A DNA stretch of 64,000 nucleotides from SIG307 sp964545045 (GCA_964545045.1 CAZJEN010000004.1:55829-119828), one strand, 5' to 3'; counted from the stretch's first letter, positions 53,963-62,612 are shown. Notes: generated by a model not told the origin, from the letters alone. A program made the numbers and translations.

Positions 53963-54403
53963 ATGGCAAAGAATAAGAAAAAAGGGAAAAAAGGTAAGGT
54001 TGCTGGCGGCGTAGGTATCGCGGCAGTGATTGCGGCATTGGCGTTGTTCGGCGGAAAGGGACTGGGTCTCGGGGGCGGCGGTCTTGGGCTTGGTGTCGGA
54101 AACGATACGAAGGTGAATTCCGATGCGCAGAATCAGACGGACGAGGAGAAGGAGCCGGTAGAAGAAAAGAAGGATGAAACACAAGAGGAAAAGGATGCGG
54201 GGAAGGTATCCATCGAAGTAAAAGAAGGACAGTATCTCATTGACGGCGCAGAAAAGAGCCTGGAGGATATTGAAGCACTGCTTACCGCAGAGGATGCTGC
54301 AAACACTTCCTTCGTATTGGTGAACAACTATGCGGCAGCGAAGGCTTGGGATGAAGTGAAAGCGTTGTTTACGAAATATGGTGTTGCCGTAACAGAGGAG
54401 TAA
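53963..54403 (+). CDS. Membrane protein with ExbD-like C-terminal domain
   Basis: A 146-residue protein: Lys/Gly-rich start, one span (GKVAGGVGIAAVIAALALFG), a Gly-rich stretch GLGLGGGGLGLGVG, an acidic linker and a ~65-residue C-terminal domain (VSIEVKEGQYLIDGAEKSLEDIEALL..FVLVNNYAAAKAWDEVKALFTKYGVAV) with the beta-alpha pattern of the ExbD/TolR periplasmic domain. It seems to supply, as a separate protein, the part missing from the preceding gene. AAGGAGG precedes the ATG. Confidence 0.6.
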   Translation: MAKNKKKGKKGKVAGGVGIAAVIAALALFGGKGLGLGGGGLGLGVGNDTKVNSDAQNQTDEEKEPVEEKKDETQEEKDAGKVSIEVKEGQYLIDGAEKSLEDIEALLTAEDAANTSFVLVNNYAAAKAWDEVKALFTKYGVAVTEE

Positions 54404-54470
54404 AGGATGAGGGCTGTTTCGGAAGAGATAGGTATATCCGGAACAGTTCGTACATAACTTAATAGAAAAC

Positions 54471-54525
54471 GGAAGGAGCGATACCGATTCGGGCAGAATT
54501 TTGTCCGGTTTGGTATCGTTTTTTG
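54471..54525 (+). promoter_or_regulatory. SD-hairpin-start arrangement (terminator or SD-bridging hairpin) before the NlpC/P60 gene
   Basis: GGAAGGAG (54471-54478) directly abuts a long hairpin: CGATACC/GGTATCG (54479-54485 with 54512-54518) with an inner CGGGCA/TGTCCG stem (54490-54495 with 54502-54507), then TTTTTTG and the ATG at 54529. Linear spacing from the SD to the start is 50 bases, but with the hairpin folded out it is ~10 bases. It also has the form of an intrinsic terminator. Confidence 0.55.
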
Positions 54526-54528
54526 TCT

Positions 54529-55398
54529 ATGGGAATGCAGTACGGAATTGCGATTCGAAATGTTTGTGTAAGAACAGAACCGAACTTGGAGCCTCTCAGA
54601 AAGTATAAGGGAGATGTGTGGGACAGACGACAGGAAAGCAGGCTGAATATCGGAGAACCGTTACAGTTAAAACGCCGGGACGGGGGCTGGCTTTATGTGA
54701 TTTCCGACTCGACGGAAGGCTATGTGAGAGAAGAAGGTATCTTTGTCTGTACAAGACGGCATTATGAGAAATATTTGGAAACCGTGGCACAGGATTATCA
54801 GGTGGTAATCAAGTCCGGCCGGTATACGGACGGACAATATTTTCGGGTAGGAACGGTACTTCCGGTATTTGAAAAGGAGAGAAACTATATCTGTACGGGA
54901 AAAGCCCCTACCTTTCTGCGGAATTATCTCCCGTTTACGGAGCGGCAGATACGTTTGCAGATGGAACGAATGCTGGATATTCCCTACAGTTGGGGAGATG
55001 AGCGATTGGACGGGATGGATTGCTCTTCTACGGTGCGGGCCTTTTATGCCTGCTTTGGGTTGACGCTGCCGAGAAATTCTGAGGAACAGCGAAGTTGCGG
55101 AGAGGTGCTTTGTGCCATGAATCAGGCATCCTATGAGGAACTTGAGGACAAAACGCCGGCAGAGAAAACGGAAGTGATAAAAACGCTGGGGATAGGGACG
55201 GTATTGCATATGCCGGGACATGTGATGCTCTATGCGGGGGAAAAAGACGGCGCACCGTGGATTTTTCACAATTGCGATACCTATACCATGGAAGGTACGG
55301 AATATATTGTGCGGAAAAGCATTATCAGCAAATTTTTGCCGAAGGGAGAGGGAACCTATCTGGATTATCTGACTGCGGCGTGGCGACCGTATTTGTAA
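54529..55398 (+). CDS. NlpC/P60 family cell-wall hydrolase with SH3-like domains
   Basis: A 289-residue protein. Residues ~5-125 form SH3-like beta-rich segments (GIAIRNVCVRTEPN, LKRRDGGWLYVISDSTEGYV). Residues ~150-289 are the NlpC/P60 domain with catalytic Cys in GMDCSSTVRAFY and His in HMPGHVMLYAGE. Relatives of this SH3-NlpC/P60 layout are gamma-D-Glu-diamino-acid endopeptidases. No signal peptide is visible, so export is uncertain. The ATG at 54529 has no linear ribosome site and may rely on the hairpin arrangement upstream. It follows the ExbB/ExbD-like cluster, which suggests a shared envelope role. Confidence 0.8.
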   Translation: MGMQYGIAIRNVCVRTEPNLEPLRKYKGDVWDRRQESRLNIGEPLQLKRRDGGWLYVISDSTEGYVREEGIFVCTRRHYEKYLETVAQDYQVVIKSGRYTDGQYFRVGTVLPVFEKERNYICTGKAPTFLRNYLPFTERQIRLQMERMLDIPYSWGDERLDGMDCSSTVRAFYACFGLTLPRNSEEQRSCGEVLCAMNQASYEELEDKTPAEKTEVIKTLGIGTVLHMPGHVMLYAGEKDGAPWIFHNCDTYTMEGTEYIVRKSIISKFLPKGEGTYLDYLTAAWRPYL

Positions 55399-55441
55399 AG
55401 GTCTGATTTATAAGAAAATTAGAAAAAACATAACAAAACAG

Positions 55442-55470
55442 TGGAAAAAAGAGGGGATCTATGATATAAT
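55442..55470 (+). promoter_or_regulatory. Promoter of the membrane HD-GYP gene
   Basis: TGGAAA, 17 bases, TATAAT with TG one base upstream (extended -10). Confidence 0.65.
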
Positions 55471-55510
55471 TAATAAGATGACGTACGAGTTAGTATTCTA
55501 ACCTTGGAAA

Positions 55511-57394
55511 ATGGAGTTTGACAAGGTGCGCCGGATATGCGAGAAAGAAATGAGAGAAAAGGAAGAGGAAAAAAGTACCTGTATGAAAAAAACCGAAAAG
55601 AAAAGAAGCACGATAGGGAAGGTTTTAGAGGGGATTTTTGTTGTAGTTGTATTTGCTGTACTGACCTATTTTGTTTTCGGCCAGTTGTTGTTGCCGATAG
55701 AGATGGATTCGTCTTACCAACGTTGTGAAATTTTTGACACACGGTGGGAGCAGGTATTTGAGGATGGCACAAGAGAATCGGTAGAGATTCCGGGAGAATG
55801 CAAGGCTTCACCGGGAGAGCCCTTTGTGATAGAAACTACATTGGGAGAAATCGAACCGGGCTCGGCGCTGTCCTTTTATTCTTTAAAGCAGGATATGAAG
55901 GTGTATCTGGACGGGGAACTCAGAACGGAATATTCCACAAAGGATACCCGTATATTCGGAAACTGCAGCCCGCGTTCCTACGTGTTTGTGGATATCTGTG
56001 AGCTAGACTCGGGAAAAAATCTTCGAGTAGAATTTGTCAGCGATTCTGCTCATGCGGGAACCATAAAATCGATTTACTACGGAGATAAGGCAGCTATCTG
56101 GAGGTCATTGCTTGATGGAAATATTTTGTCTCTGGGAATTACGTCTTTTGTATTGATTTTGTCTTTGGTTGTTATTATTGCATGTACGATCGTACGTGCG
56201 CGTACCAAAAAGGAAATCAGTATTATCTACTTCGCGTGGTCCATGTTTTTATTATCCAACTGGCTGATTGCACAGTCGGATATACGGCAGCTGTTATTTA
56301 AGAATATTTCCGTGGTAGGAGATGTAGCGATGGCATGTTCCACCTTGTTTTTGATGCCCCTTGCCATGTACTTTAATGTATTGATGGGAAAACGATACGA
56401 AAAAGAGTGCCTTGGATTTGAAGTTTTGGTACTGGCCAATTGTCTGGTTTCCAATGGGTTGGTATTGTCCGGTGTGACAGACAGTTCGGTGGTGGTTCCG
56501 TTCATTTTTATTTTGTTGGGAATCGGATGTCTGATTTTGGCACATGCGCTGTGGAAGGACTGGAAGTTAGGCTATGTAAAGGACTACAAGATTGTATTGA
56601 TCGGATTTGTTTTCCTAATTATATCGGGTGCAATTCAGGCAGTGACTTATTTCTTCCAAAATGTCAGTTATGTGGGCGGCGTAGTTTCCGGAGGCGTGTT
56701 GTTTACGCTGTTGGCGGCAATCGTAGACTGGATTATTAAGTGGTTTAAGTTGGGCAAGGAAAAGGAGAGACTGAGCTTAGAGGTGGATGAAAAGAATTTG
56801 AAGGTTGAGAAACTTTCTTACCAGGCCATGGAGACATTGGCTCATACCATTGATGCCAAGGATAACTACACCAGCGGTCATTCCACCAGGGTGGCAAAAT
56901 ATGCAAGAGAGATAGCAAGGCGTATGGGAATGGATGAGAAGACCCAGAATTCCATTTATTTTATGGGACTGTTGCATGATATCGGAAAAATCGGAATTAG
57001 GGATGACATTATTAATAAACCGGGCAGCCTGACGGATGAGGAGTTCAAGTCCATCAGACGCCATTCAACCATCGGATATGATATACTGAGGGATATGTCG
57101 GAGATTTCCGATATTGAAAAGGGTGCCCGTTGGCATCACGAGCGTTATGACGGAACGGGATATCCGGACGGTCTTAAAGGAGAGGAAATTCCGGAATATG
57201 CCCGGATTATCTGTGTGGCGGATGCCTATGATGCCATGACCAGTAAGCGAAGTTATCGTGATTCCATGCCGCAGGCAAAGGTGCGGGATGAAATTAAGAG
57301 GGGGCGCGGTTCCCAGTTTGACCCGCGGATTGCGGATGTATTTTTGACCATTATGGACGAGGATACGGAGTACCGTTTAAGGGAAGGCGCATAA
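55511..57394 (+). CDS. Membrane HD-GYP phosphodiesterase with 7TMR-DISM-like sensor
   Basis: Up to 627 residues. A short cytoplasmic start and one span (VLEGIFVVVVFAVLTYFVFG) lead to an extracytoplasmic ~140-residue beta domain, then about seven spans (~205-405, 7TMR-DISM-like), a short coiled coil and an HD-GYP domain (~430-610): GHSTRVAKYAREIARRMGM, LLHDIGKIGIRDDI, HHERYDGTGYPDGLKGEE and ADAYDAMTSKRSY. It should degrade c-di-GMP in response to an external signal. The start is uncertain: ATGs at 55511, 55550 and 55583 are in frame and none has a strong ribosome site. Confidence 0.88.
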   Translation: MEFDKVRRICEKEMREKEEEKSTCMKKTEKKRSTIGKVLEGIFVVVVFAVLTYFVFGQLLLPIEMDSSYQRCEIFDTRWEQVFEDGTRESVEIPGECKASPGEPFVIETTLGEIEPGSALSFYSLKQDMKVYLDGELRTEYSTKDTRIFGNCSPRSYVFVDICELDSGKNLRVEFVSDSAHAGTIKSIYYGDKAAIWRSLLDGNILSLGITSFVLILSLVVIIACTIVRARTKKEISIIYFAWSMFLLSNWLIAQSDIRQLLFKNISVVGDVAMACSTLFLMPLAMYFNVLMGKRYEKECLGFEVLVLANCLVSNGLVLSGVTDSSVVVPFIFILLGIGCLILAHALWKDWKLGYVKDYKIVLIGFVFLIISGAIQAVTYFFQNVSYVGGVVSGGVLFTLLAAIVDWIIKWFKLGKEKERLSLEVDEKNLKVEKLSYQAMETLAHTIDAKDNYTSGHSTRVAKYAREIARRMGMDEKTQNSIYFMGLLHDIGKIGIRDDIINKPGSLTDEEFKSIRRHSTIGYDILRDMSEISDIEKGARWHHERYDGTGYPDGLKGEEIPEYARIICVADAYDAMTSKRSYRDSMPQAKVRDEIKRGRGSQFDPRIADVFLTIMDEDTEYRLREGA

Positions 57395-57433
57395 GGTGAG
57401 GAACTATGGGGTGCTGAGAATGGAAAAAAGTGC

Positions 57434-57462
57434 TTGCATTCCCTGACAACCTATGTTATAAT
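57434..57462 (+). promoter_or_regulatory. Promoter of rpsF-ssb-rpsR
   Basis: TTGCAT, 17 bases, TATAAT. Confidence 0.75.
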
Positions 57463-57469
57463 AAAAAAC

Positions 57470-57548
57470 TGTGATATGCAAACACAAAATTATTCCTTGC
57501 TCTTTCGTGACGGGAAGGGCCGGAGACCAGAAGGAGGTGCACGCAACT
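57470..57548 (+). promoter_or_regulatory. Possible S6:S18 autoregulatory leader
   Basis: The leader contains a foldable CCTTGC..GGAAGGGCCGG segment before AAGGAGG. rpsF leaders in many bacteria bind the S6:S18 complex through a bulged CCG motif, and this location and CCG fit. The fold was not computed. Confidence 0.35.
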
Positions 57549-57839
57549 ATGAATCAGTATGAATTAGCCTTAGTTGTAAATGCAAAAGTCGAGGATGACG
57601 TAAAGAATGCGGTTGTTGAGGCTGCAAAGGATCTCATTGCAAGATTCGGCGGTAACGTTACCAACGTTGAAGACGCAGGCAAGAAGAGACTCGCTTACGA
57701 AATCCAGAAGATGAAGGAAGGTTACTATTTCTTCATTCAGTTCGATGCTGAGGCAACTGTTCCGGCGGAGATCGAATCCAGACTTCGTATTATGGACAAT
57801 GTGCTCAGATTCTTATGCATTAGACGGGACGAGGAGTAA
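57549..57839 (+). CDS. rpsF: Ribosomal protein S6
   Basis: A 96-residue small-subunit protein (MNQYELALVVNAKVEDDV, then KKRLAYEIQKMKEGYY and a C-terminal RIMDNVLRFLCIRRDEE). The ATG at 57549 follows AAGGAGG. An in-frame codon at 57471 would add 26 atypical residues over the leader. First gene of the conserved rpsF-ssb-rpsR operon. Confidence 0.96.
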   Translation: MNQYELALVVNAKVEDDVKNAVVEAAKDLIARFGGNVTNVEDAGKKRLAYEIQKMKEGYYFFIQFDAEATVPAEIESRLRIMDNVLRFLCIRRDEE

Positions 57840-57854
57840 AGGAGGAATTCCTTA

Positions 57855-58289
57855 ATGAACAAAGTCATTTTAATCGGTAGATTAACCAGAGACCCGGAAA
57901 TCAGATATTCGCAGGGCGCAAGCTCTACCGCAGTAGGTTCTTTCAGTATCGCTGTGGACAGACGTTTTAAGCGTGACGGTGAGCCGGATGCAGACTTTTT
58001 TGACTGTACTGCTTTCGGAAAGCAGGCAGAGTTTGTAGAACGTTACCTGAAGAAGGGAACGAAGATGGTTGTTGTGGGCAGATTGCAGAACGACAACTAT
58101 ACAAACAAGGATGGTCAGAAGGTATACAGAACACGTATTATGGTAGATGAATTAGAGTTCGCCGAGAGCAAGAATGCGGCAGGTGAGAGTTCGGAGTATC
58201 GTCCGAGCGCAAGACCGGAGCCGTCTGCAGCAGGTGACGGATTCATGAATATCCCTGACGGTATCGACGAAGAGCTTCCGTTTAACTAG
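57855..58289 (+). CDS. ssb: Single-stranded DNA-binding protein
   Basis: A 144-residue canonical SSB: OB fold (MNKVILIGRLTRDPEIRY, FDCTAFGKQAEFVERYLKKG, VVGRLQNDNY), a disordered linker and the acidic tail DEELPFN that recruits partner proteins. It sits between the S6 and S18 genes, as usual. AAGGAGG precedes the ATG. Confidence 0.97.
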   Translation: MNKVILIGRLTRDPEIRYSQGASSTAVGSFSIAVDRRFKRDGEPDADFFDCTAFGKQAEFVERYLKKGTKMVVVGRLQNDNYTNKDGQKVYRTRIMVDELEFAESKNAAGESSEYRPSARPEPSAAGDGFMNIPDGIDEELPFN

Positions 58290-58346
58290 GAAGTAAAAGA
58301 TAAGAAGCGGCGAAGCCGCACGATTTGAATAAGGAGGTAGAACCAA

Positions 58347-58607
58347 ATGGAAAGACCGGATAAGGCAGATCTTGGTGCTAAGAGACGCGTAGTTCGCAGA
58401 AGAAAGAAGGTTTGTGCTTTCTGTGCAGACAAGACTAACGCAGGCATCGATTATAAGGATGTAAATAAGTTAAAGAGATACGTTTCCGAGAGAGGTAAGA
58501 TTCTTCCGAGAAGAATTACCGGAAACTGTGCAAAGCATCAGAGAGCATTGACCGTTGCTGTAAAGCGCGCTCGTCACGTTGCACTCATGCCGTACACTCT
58601 TGACTAA
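58347..58607 (+). CDS. rpsR: Ribosomal protein S18
   Basis: An 86-residue small-subunit protein (VCAFCADKTNAGIDYKDVNKL, then RRITGNCAKHQRALTVAVKRAR). S18 pairs with S6 on the platform of the 30S subunit. AAGGAGG precedes the ATG. A small GCGGC-GAA-GCCGC hairpin (58307-58319) lies between ssb and rpsR. Confidence 0.97.
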   Translation: MERPDKADLGAKRRVVRRRKKVCAFCADKTNAGIDYKDVNKLKRYVSERGKILPRRITGNCAKHQRALTVAVKRARHVALMPYTLD

Positions 58608-58684
58608 ACCTTAGTAAATCAAGGGTTTCAGAGGTTGACTGTGTGGATTTGACACAAGGTTGACACAACATTTTAAAGAATTGA

Positions 58685-58719
58685 CCCCGTAATGGCGTAG
58701 GCTGTTACGGGGTTTTTGC
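58685..58719 (+). terminator. Terminator of rpsF-ssb-rpsR
   Basis: CCCCGTAA (58685-58692) pairs with TTACGGGG (58705-58712), followed by TTTTTG and further Ts. Base composition becomes markedly AT-rich beyond this point. Confidence 0.9.
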
Positions 58720-58736
58720 TTTTTTTGTAAAAGGCA

Positions 58737-58765
58737 TTGATAATATGTCGTAAAAGGAGTATACT
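58737..58765 (+). promoter_or_regulatory. Promoter of the accessory block
   Basis: TTGATA, 17 bases, TATACT, 82 bases before the first gene. Confidence 0.65.
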
Positions 58766-58846
58766 GTAAATAGATTAAAAATGTTAGAGTTGATTCGTAT
58801 GAAGAAATTTATTGTGGGGCACTAGCGGCTGAAAGGAGAGTTATTG

Positions 58847-59791
58847 ATGAAGAAGAAGGTAAATTTTTTCACTGTTGATTTATTTGAATCTATGAATAAT
58901 ACGCATAGAGATTATAGGGAACTTAAGAACTTGATGATTGAAATCATTGACCAACATGCGAATAAGATAAATGATTTTTGGGTGCTTGATTTGACAAATA
59001 CGAATGATTTACATTATGTTGCAGATATATTTATGTATAAAGAGAGTTGTTTATTTATGAGGGTCAGCAATCAAAAGCCGTCTGGAGGCTATTTACACCG
59101 TGACTACACAACAAATGAACCAGTTGGAGTTTTAGAAGGAGTAAGTGAAGATAAAGAAGGTATAGAGGTATATACATATGCACTGTTGGACTATGAAACA
59201 GGGATTTTTTCTATAGTTAATCAACAGAGTGCACCAAACTATAAAATTATTAATTTCTTTTTTTCAAAGTATAATACACATTATTATATGGAGTTTAAAC
59301 CGATTCCAAATCCTGATGGTATTTCAAGGATATACGAGGCAAAAGAGCCTAGAATATCACAGGTGGAGATAGAAGTACCAGTGCCTAGTGCAGAAGCATT
59401 GGAGCGGATGTTTGGATGGAATGCTAGAGAGATTCTTGATGTACAGGGATGCGGATTGAAAGCGACAATGAAGTTGTCGGGAATAGAGAGAAGCGTTATT
59501 ACGGATAACGAAGAAGAGACAAGAGGACTCATTGATTGCATTAGGTCGAAGATTGAAGGATATAATAAAGCCAAAGTAAGAGCTAAAGCACCTGGAATTA
59601 AAATGCAGGATTATAGTTTCTTTGATGAAAATTTTAGTTATCCAATTGATATACCGGCATTTACAACGGTTAAAGGGGAAAAGTACTATTTTTCTTCGAA
59701 TGATTTGGTATCAATCTATCGTGAAAGATTGCAGGCGGCATATTACCAAAATATTATGCTATTAAGAACAATATCAGACAGGAATAGGTAA
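58847..59791 (+). CDS. Unrecognised cytosolic protein, paired with a membrane protein
   Basis: A 314-residue protein without signal peptide or membrane span. It starts MKKKVNFFTVDLFESMNNTH, has a beta-rich first half (DFWVLDLTNTNDLHYVADIF, HYYMEFKPIPNPDGISRI) and a helical middle (SAEALERMFGWNAREILDVQ). No family that I can name with confidence. Codon use is AT-rich compared with the ribosomal genes before it, suggesting acquisition. AAGGAGA precedes the ATG at 58847; a TTG one codon earlier is less likely. The membrane protein gene begins 10 bases after its stop, so the two are a unit. Confidence 0.65.
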   Translation: MKKKVNFFTVDLFESMNNTHRDYRELKNLMIEIIDQHANKINDFWVLDLTNTNDLHYVADIFMYKESCLFMRVSNQKPSGGYLHRDYTTNEPVGVLEGVSEDKEGIEVYTYALLDYETGIFSIVNQQSAPNYKIINFFFSKYNTHYYMEFKPIPNPDGISRIYEAKEPRISQVEIEVPVPSAEALERMFGWNAREILDVQGCGLKATMKLSGIERSVITDNEEETRGLIDCIRSKIEGYNKAKVRAKAPGIKMQDYSFFDENFSYPIDIPAFTTVKGEKYYFSSNDLVSIYRERLQAAYYQNIMLLRTISDRNR

Positions 59792-59800
59792 GGTGAGATT

Positions 59801-60376
59801 ATGAAGAATAAGAAAAGAATAATATCTTTTGTAGTTTATTCTATTCTGTTACTTGTTATTGGAATTGTTAATCTTAAGTGGAAATTTATACAAATACCAA
59901 AATCTGATGAGATAGTCAATCAACAGATAGATTATATAACAATTAGCACTGTATTTGCTGGCTTTTCTTTTACTGCGCTAGGATTGTTATTAGGATTATC
60001 CTCTGAGCAATTGATCGAAAAAATTAAAAATACTGATATAATTATGGATAAAGTTGGGCGTATAATTAGTAGCATTGTGTTTTTTATTTTATCAGTTGTG
60101 GTTTCACTATTTTTTGTACTGGGATTAGATGACTCACTAATTGCGAATGAAGAAGTTTTATTATTAGTGGATAATGTGTTATATGTTGTTGGCGTTGGTT
60201 ATTTGATATGTGGAATTTTCTATTTTGTTTATGCGGTATATGAATTGTATGACCTAATAAAAAGGGTATATGGTTATAATAAGAAGATTACTGCTGAGAG
60301 AATAGATGTTGCAAAAAAACAAATGGAAGAGACGAGAGAGAAAATGCGTCAAGCAGAAAATGATATGGAAGACTAG
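59801..60376 (+). CDS. Four-span membrane protein with cytoplasmic coiled-coil tail
   Basis: A 191-residue protein. Hydrophobic spans: ~8-25 (FVVYSILLLVIGIVNL), ~45-66 (ISTVFAGFSFTALGLLLGL), ~88-110 (ISSIVFFILSVVVSLFFVLG) and ~122-150 (LLLVDNVLYVVGVGYLICGIFYFVYAVYEL), followed by a ~40-residue charged coiled-coil tail (AKKQMEETREKMRQAENDMED). No family recognised. The pairing of a soluble unknown with a small multi-span protein resembles two-gene abortive-infection or toxin-immunity units, but that is inference from layout only. Confidence 0.65.
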   Translation: MKNKKRIISFVVYSILLLVIGIVNLKWKFIQIPKSDEIVNQQIDYITISTVFAGFSFTALGLLLGLSSEQLIEKIKNTDIIMDKVGRIISSIVFFILSVVVSLFFVLGLDDSLIANEEVLLLVDNVLYVVGVGYLICGIFYFVYAVYELYDLIKRVYGYNKKITAERIDVAKKQMEETREKMRQAENDMED

Positions 60377-60537
60377 TAAGAAAAGAAAGATTTTATACAG
60401 AAGATTTGAAAGATATATGGTATTGTTACGGAGAATTCCTGAACTTGTAAGAAATGTGTAAAACAAGGTAAGCGGATGGTAATTAGGTTTTTGGATACAT
60501 TGTAAGAGACAGAGAATCGATGCTTGGGAGGATAAGT

Positions 60538-62376
60538 ATGAAAGAAATAAAAATAAAGGACTTGTATGCGGGAAAACCGGATGCAAAGGACGAAATAAAT
60601 TTTGAGGGGGTAGACAATTTTATTAAAACATTTGTTATAGCTGATCATTTTAAATTGGACCTTCTTACAGAAGGAAATCATTGTTTTATAACTGGATTTA
60701 AAGGGACAGGAAAAACAGCACTTCTATTTTATTTGGATGATAGATTCAAAACAGAGGATGCAAATACGTGTTCTTCATTTATCTTTTTTAAGGAAGATTA
60801 TACAGAAACAAGAAGAAGTGAATTGCAAGGATTTTCAAAACGTGTACTCTCCTCTGTGACCGTGGAACATGGTGCTTTACTTGAAGCTACAGAGTTTGAG
60901 TATATTTGGCGCTGGATCATATTTAAGCAGATTGTAAATGATAATGAGACGTATGCAAGAAATATATTTGTTGATGATGAGAATTGGAAAAAGTTTGAAA
61001 AAATTGTGGCACGTATAAAAGCACCTCGAAATAAAAGAAAAATGCTTATTCCGGGAATAATAAAATATGCTTTGTCATATAGAGATTATTCTACAATGAC
61101 AGAGGTAACACCTGAGGTTGAGGTTAATTTACAAAGACCATCTAGTGAACAATATCAAGATTTCGTTACACTTGTGGATGAGGCTGAGGAAGCATTTTCT
61201 TATCTTACAAGAACAGATATGCCGTATTATATTTTCGTAGATGAGCTTGAGGCATACTATGGAGATATAAAAACATTTGTGCGAGACCTTTATATGATAC
61301 GTGATTTGATTTTTACGGTTAAACGCTTCAATACGAATTTTGCAAGAGCGGAGATGAAGAAAACTAAAATTATTTGCTCTGTTAGAAGTGAGATTATTAC
61401 TGCAATTTCAAGATTTATAGTAACAAAAGAAATCAATAAGGCATTATCGGGATTTTCGGTTCCGTTGAACTGGAGTTATATGAATAACAATTCTTATGCG
61501 CATCCGATTATGCAAATTCTTTTAAAAAGAATATCTGTTTGTTCGGATGCGGAAGACGAGTCAAGTTTGAATATTTATAGAAAATGGTTTCCGGAAAAGA
61601 TACATGATATAGAAGCTGCAAGTTACATTCTGAATAACAGCTGGTGCAAGCCAAGAGATATGGTAAGATTAATAACTGCGGCACAAAAAAGTGTACATAA
61701 TAATACATCAACTTTTTCGCAGGTAGTATTCGATTCTATTGCGAAAACATATTCAGAAGATAGTTTACAAGAGATAAAAGAGGAATTAGGAGCGTTGTAT
61801 ACGTCGGAAGAAATTGATTGTATTATTAACTGTTTTAGCGGATATAGGACATCGTTCTCTGTAACAGACTTGCAGAAGCGAATTGAAAAGTACTATAAAG
61901 GAACCATTTTGGATACTAAGATGAGGCAAGTTTTAGATGATTTGTATCGCTTGGGATTTTTGGGAAACTTTTTGCCTGCATCTAAGGCGTATCACTGGCA
62001 ACATAGAGGAGATTCTTTTTTGATTTTGTCAGATGAATGGAGACTTTGTGTTCATTTTGCGTTATACAATGCATTGTCATTAGGAACCAGATTTGATAGA
62101 GGATTTAATCGTGATAGAGAGGCCCAAATAGGAGATGTGGCGATGGTTACTATAAATGATGTTTTAAGAAGTTTTGCATTGTGTGAGTTTAGTCTTTATG
62201 GAGTTCTTTATAAAGGGAGTATACATATAGCTGAATTTGGGAATATGGGTTATGGATATATTAAACGTTTAGCTGATATTGTACATGATGGTGACCAGTT
62301 TAAGGTATCTCTTATAGAGTATGATACAAAGTTTTCTTGTTGGAAATTGAAGCTTTTACTAGAAGAAAATGTGTGA
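60538..62376 (+). CDS. P-loop ATPase (Sll1717-like) with C-terminal S1-like domain
   Basis: A 612-residue protein. Walker A G53-F-K-G-T-G-K-T60 lies in HCFITGFKGTGKTALLFYLD, Walker B near residue 235 in YYIFVDELEAYYGD, and a possible sensor region in IICSVRSEIITAISRF. This arrangement resembles the P-loop ATPases of the Sll1717 type, a STAND/defence-related group. The last ~65 residues (YKGSIHIAEFGNMGYGYIKRLADIV.., GDQFKVSLIEYDTKFSCWKLKLLLEE) read like an S1 RNA-binding OB domain. Helical, winged-helix-like sequence lies between. AT-rich codons. GGGAGG precedes the ATG. Confidence 0.7.
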   Translation: MKEIKIKDLYAGKPDAKDEINFEGVDNFIKTFVIADHFKLDLLTEGNHCFITGFKGTGKTALLFYLDDRFKTEDANTCSSFIFFKEDYTETRRSELQGFSKRVLSSVTVEHGALLEATEFEYIWRWIIFKQIVNDNETYARNIFVDDENWKKFEKIVARIKAPRNKRKMLIPGIIKYALSYRDYSTMTEVTPEVEVNLQRPSSEQYQDFVTLVDEAEEAFSYLTRTDMPYYIFVDELEAYYGDIKTFVRDLYMIRDLIFTVKRFNTNFARAEMKKTKIICSVRSEIITAISRFIVTKEINKALSGFSVPLNWSYMNNNSYAHPIMQILLKRISVCSDAEDESSLNIYRKWFPEKIHDIEAASYILNNSWCKPRDMVRLITAAQKSVHNNTSTFSQVVFDSIAKTYSEDSLQEIKEELGALYTSEEIDCIINCFSGYRTSFSVTDLQKRIEKYYKGTILDTKMRQVLDDLYRLGFLGNFLPASKAYHWQHRGDSFLILSDEWRLCVHFALYNALSLGTRFDRGFNRDREAQIGDVAMVTINDVLRSFALCEFSLYGVLYKGSIHIAEFGNMGYGYIKRLADIVHDGDQFKVSLIEYDTKFSCWKLKLLLEENV

Positions 62377-62402
62377 TGTGCTAATGATTTATAATATGTA
62401 AT

Positions 62403-62440
62403 GAAAAGCGGCTTTGCCAAAGGCAGAGTCGTTTTTTTGC
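62403..62440 (+). terminator. Terminator of the P-loop ATPase gene
   Basis: GCGGCTTTGCC and GGCAGAGTCGT pair around AAA with G-U wobbles, then seven Ts. Confidence 0.75.
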
Positions 62441-62562
62441 CACATTTCCATATAAATTGTCACGTGAAAACAAGTTAGTAAAATTGTGAAATGATATCTT
62501 TTAGTTTGGTGCAGGTTATTTCGGGGGAGTTATAAGAAAGTATATATATATGATTAATAATA

Positions 62563-62571
62563 TGGTATAAT
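62563..62571 (+). promoter_or_regulatory. Extended -10 promoter of the helical protein gene
   Basis: TGGTATAAT (TGn-TATAAT), 42 bases before the ATG, with no clear -35. Confidence 0.55.
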
Positions 62572-62612
62572 CATTTAAGATGATAAGAAAACATTTGTAA
62601 AAGGAGTAGGTT

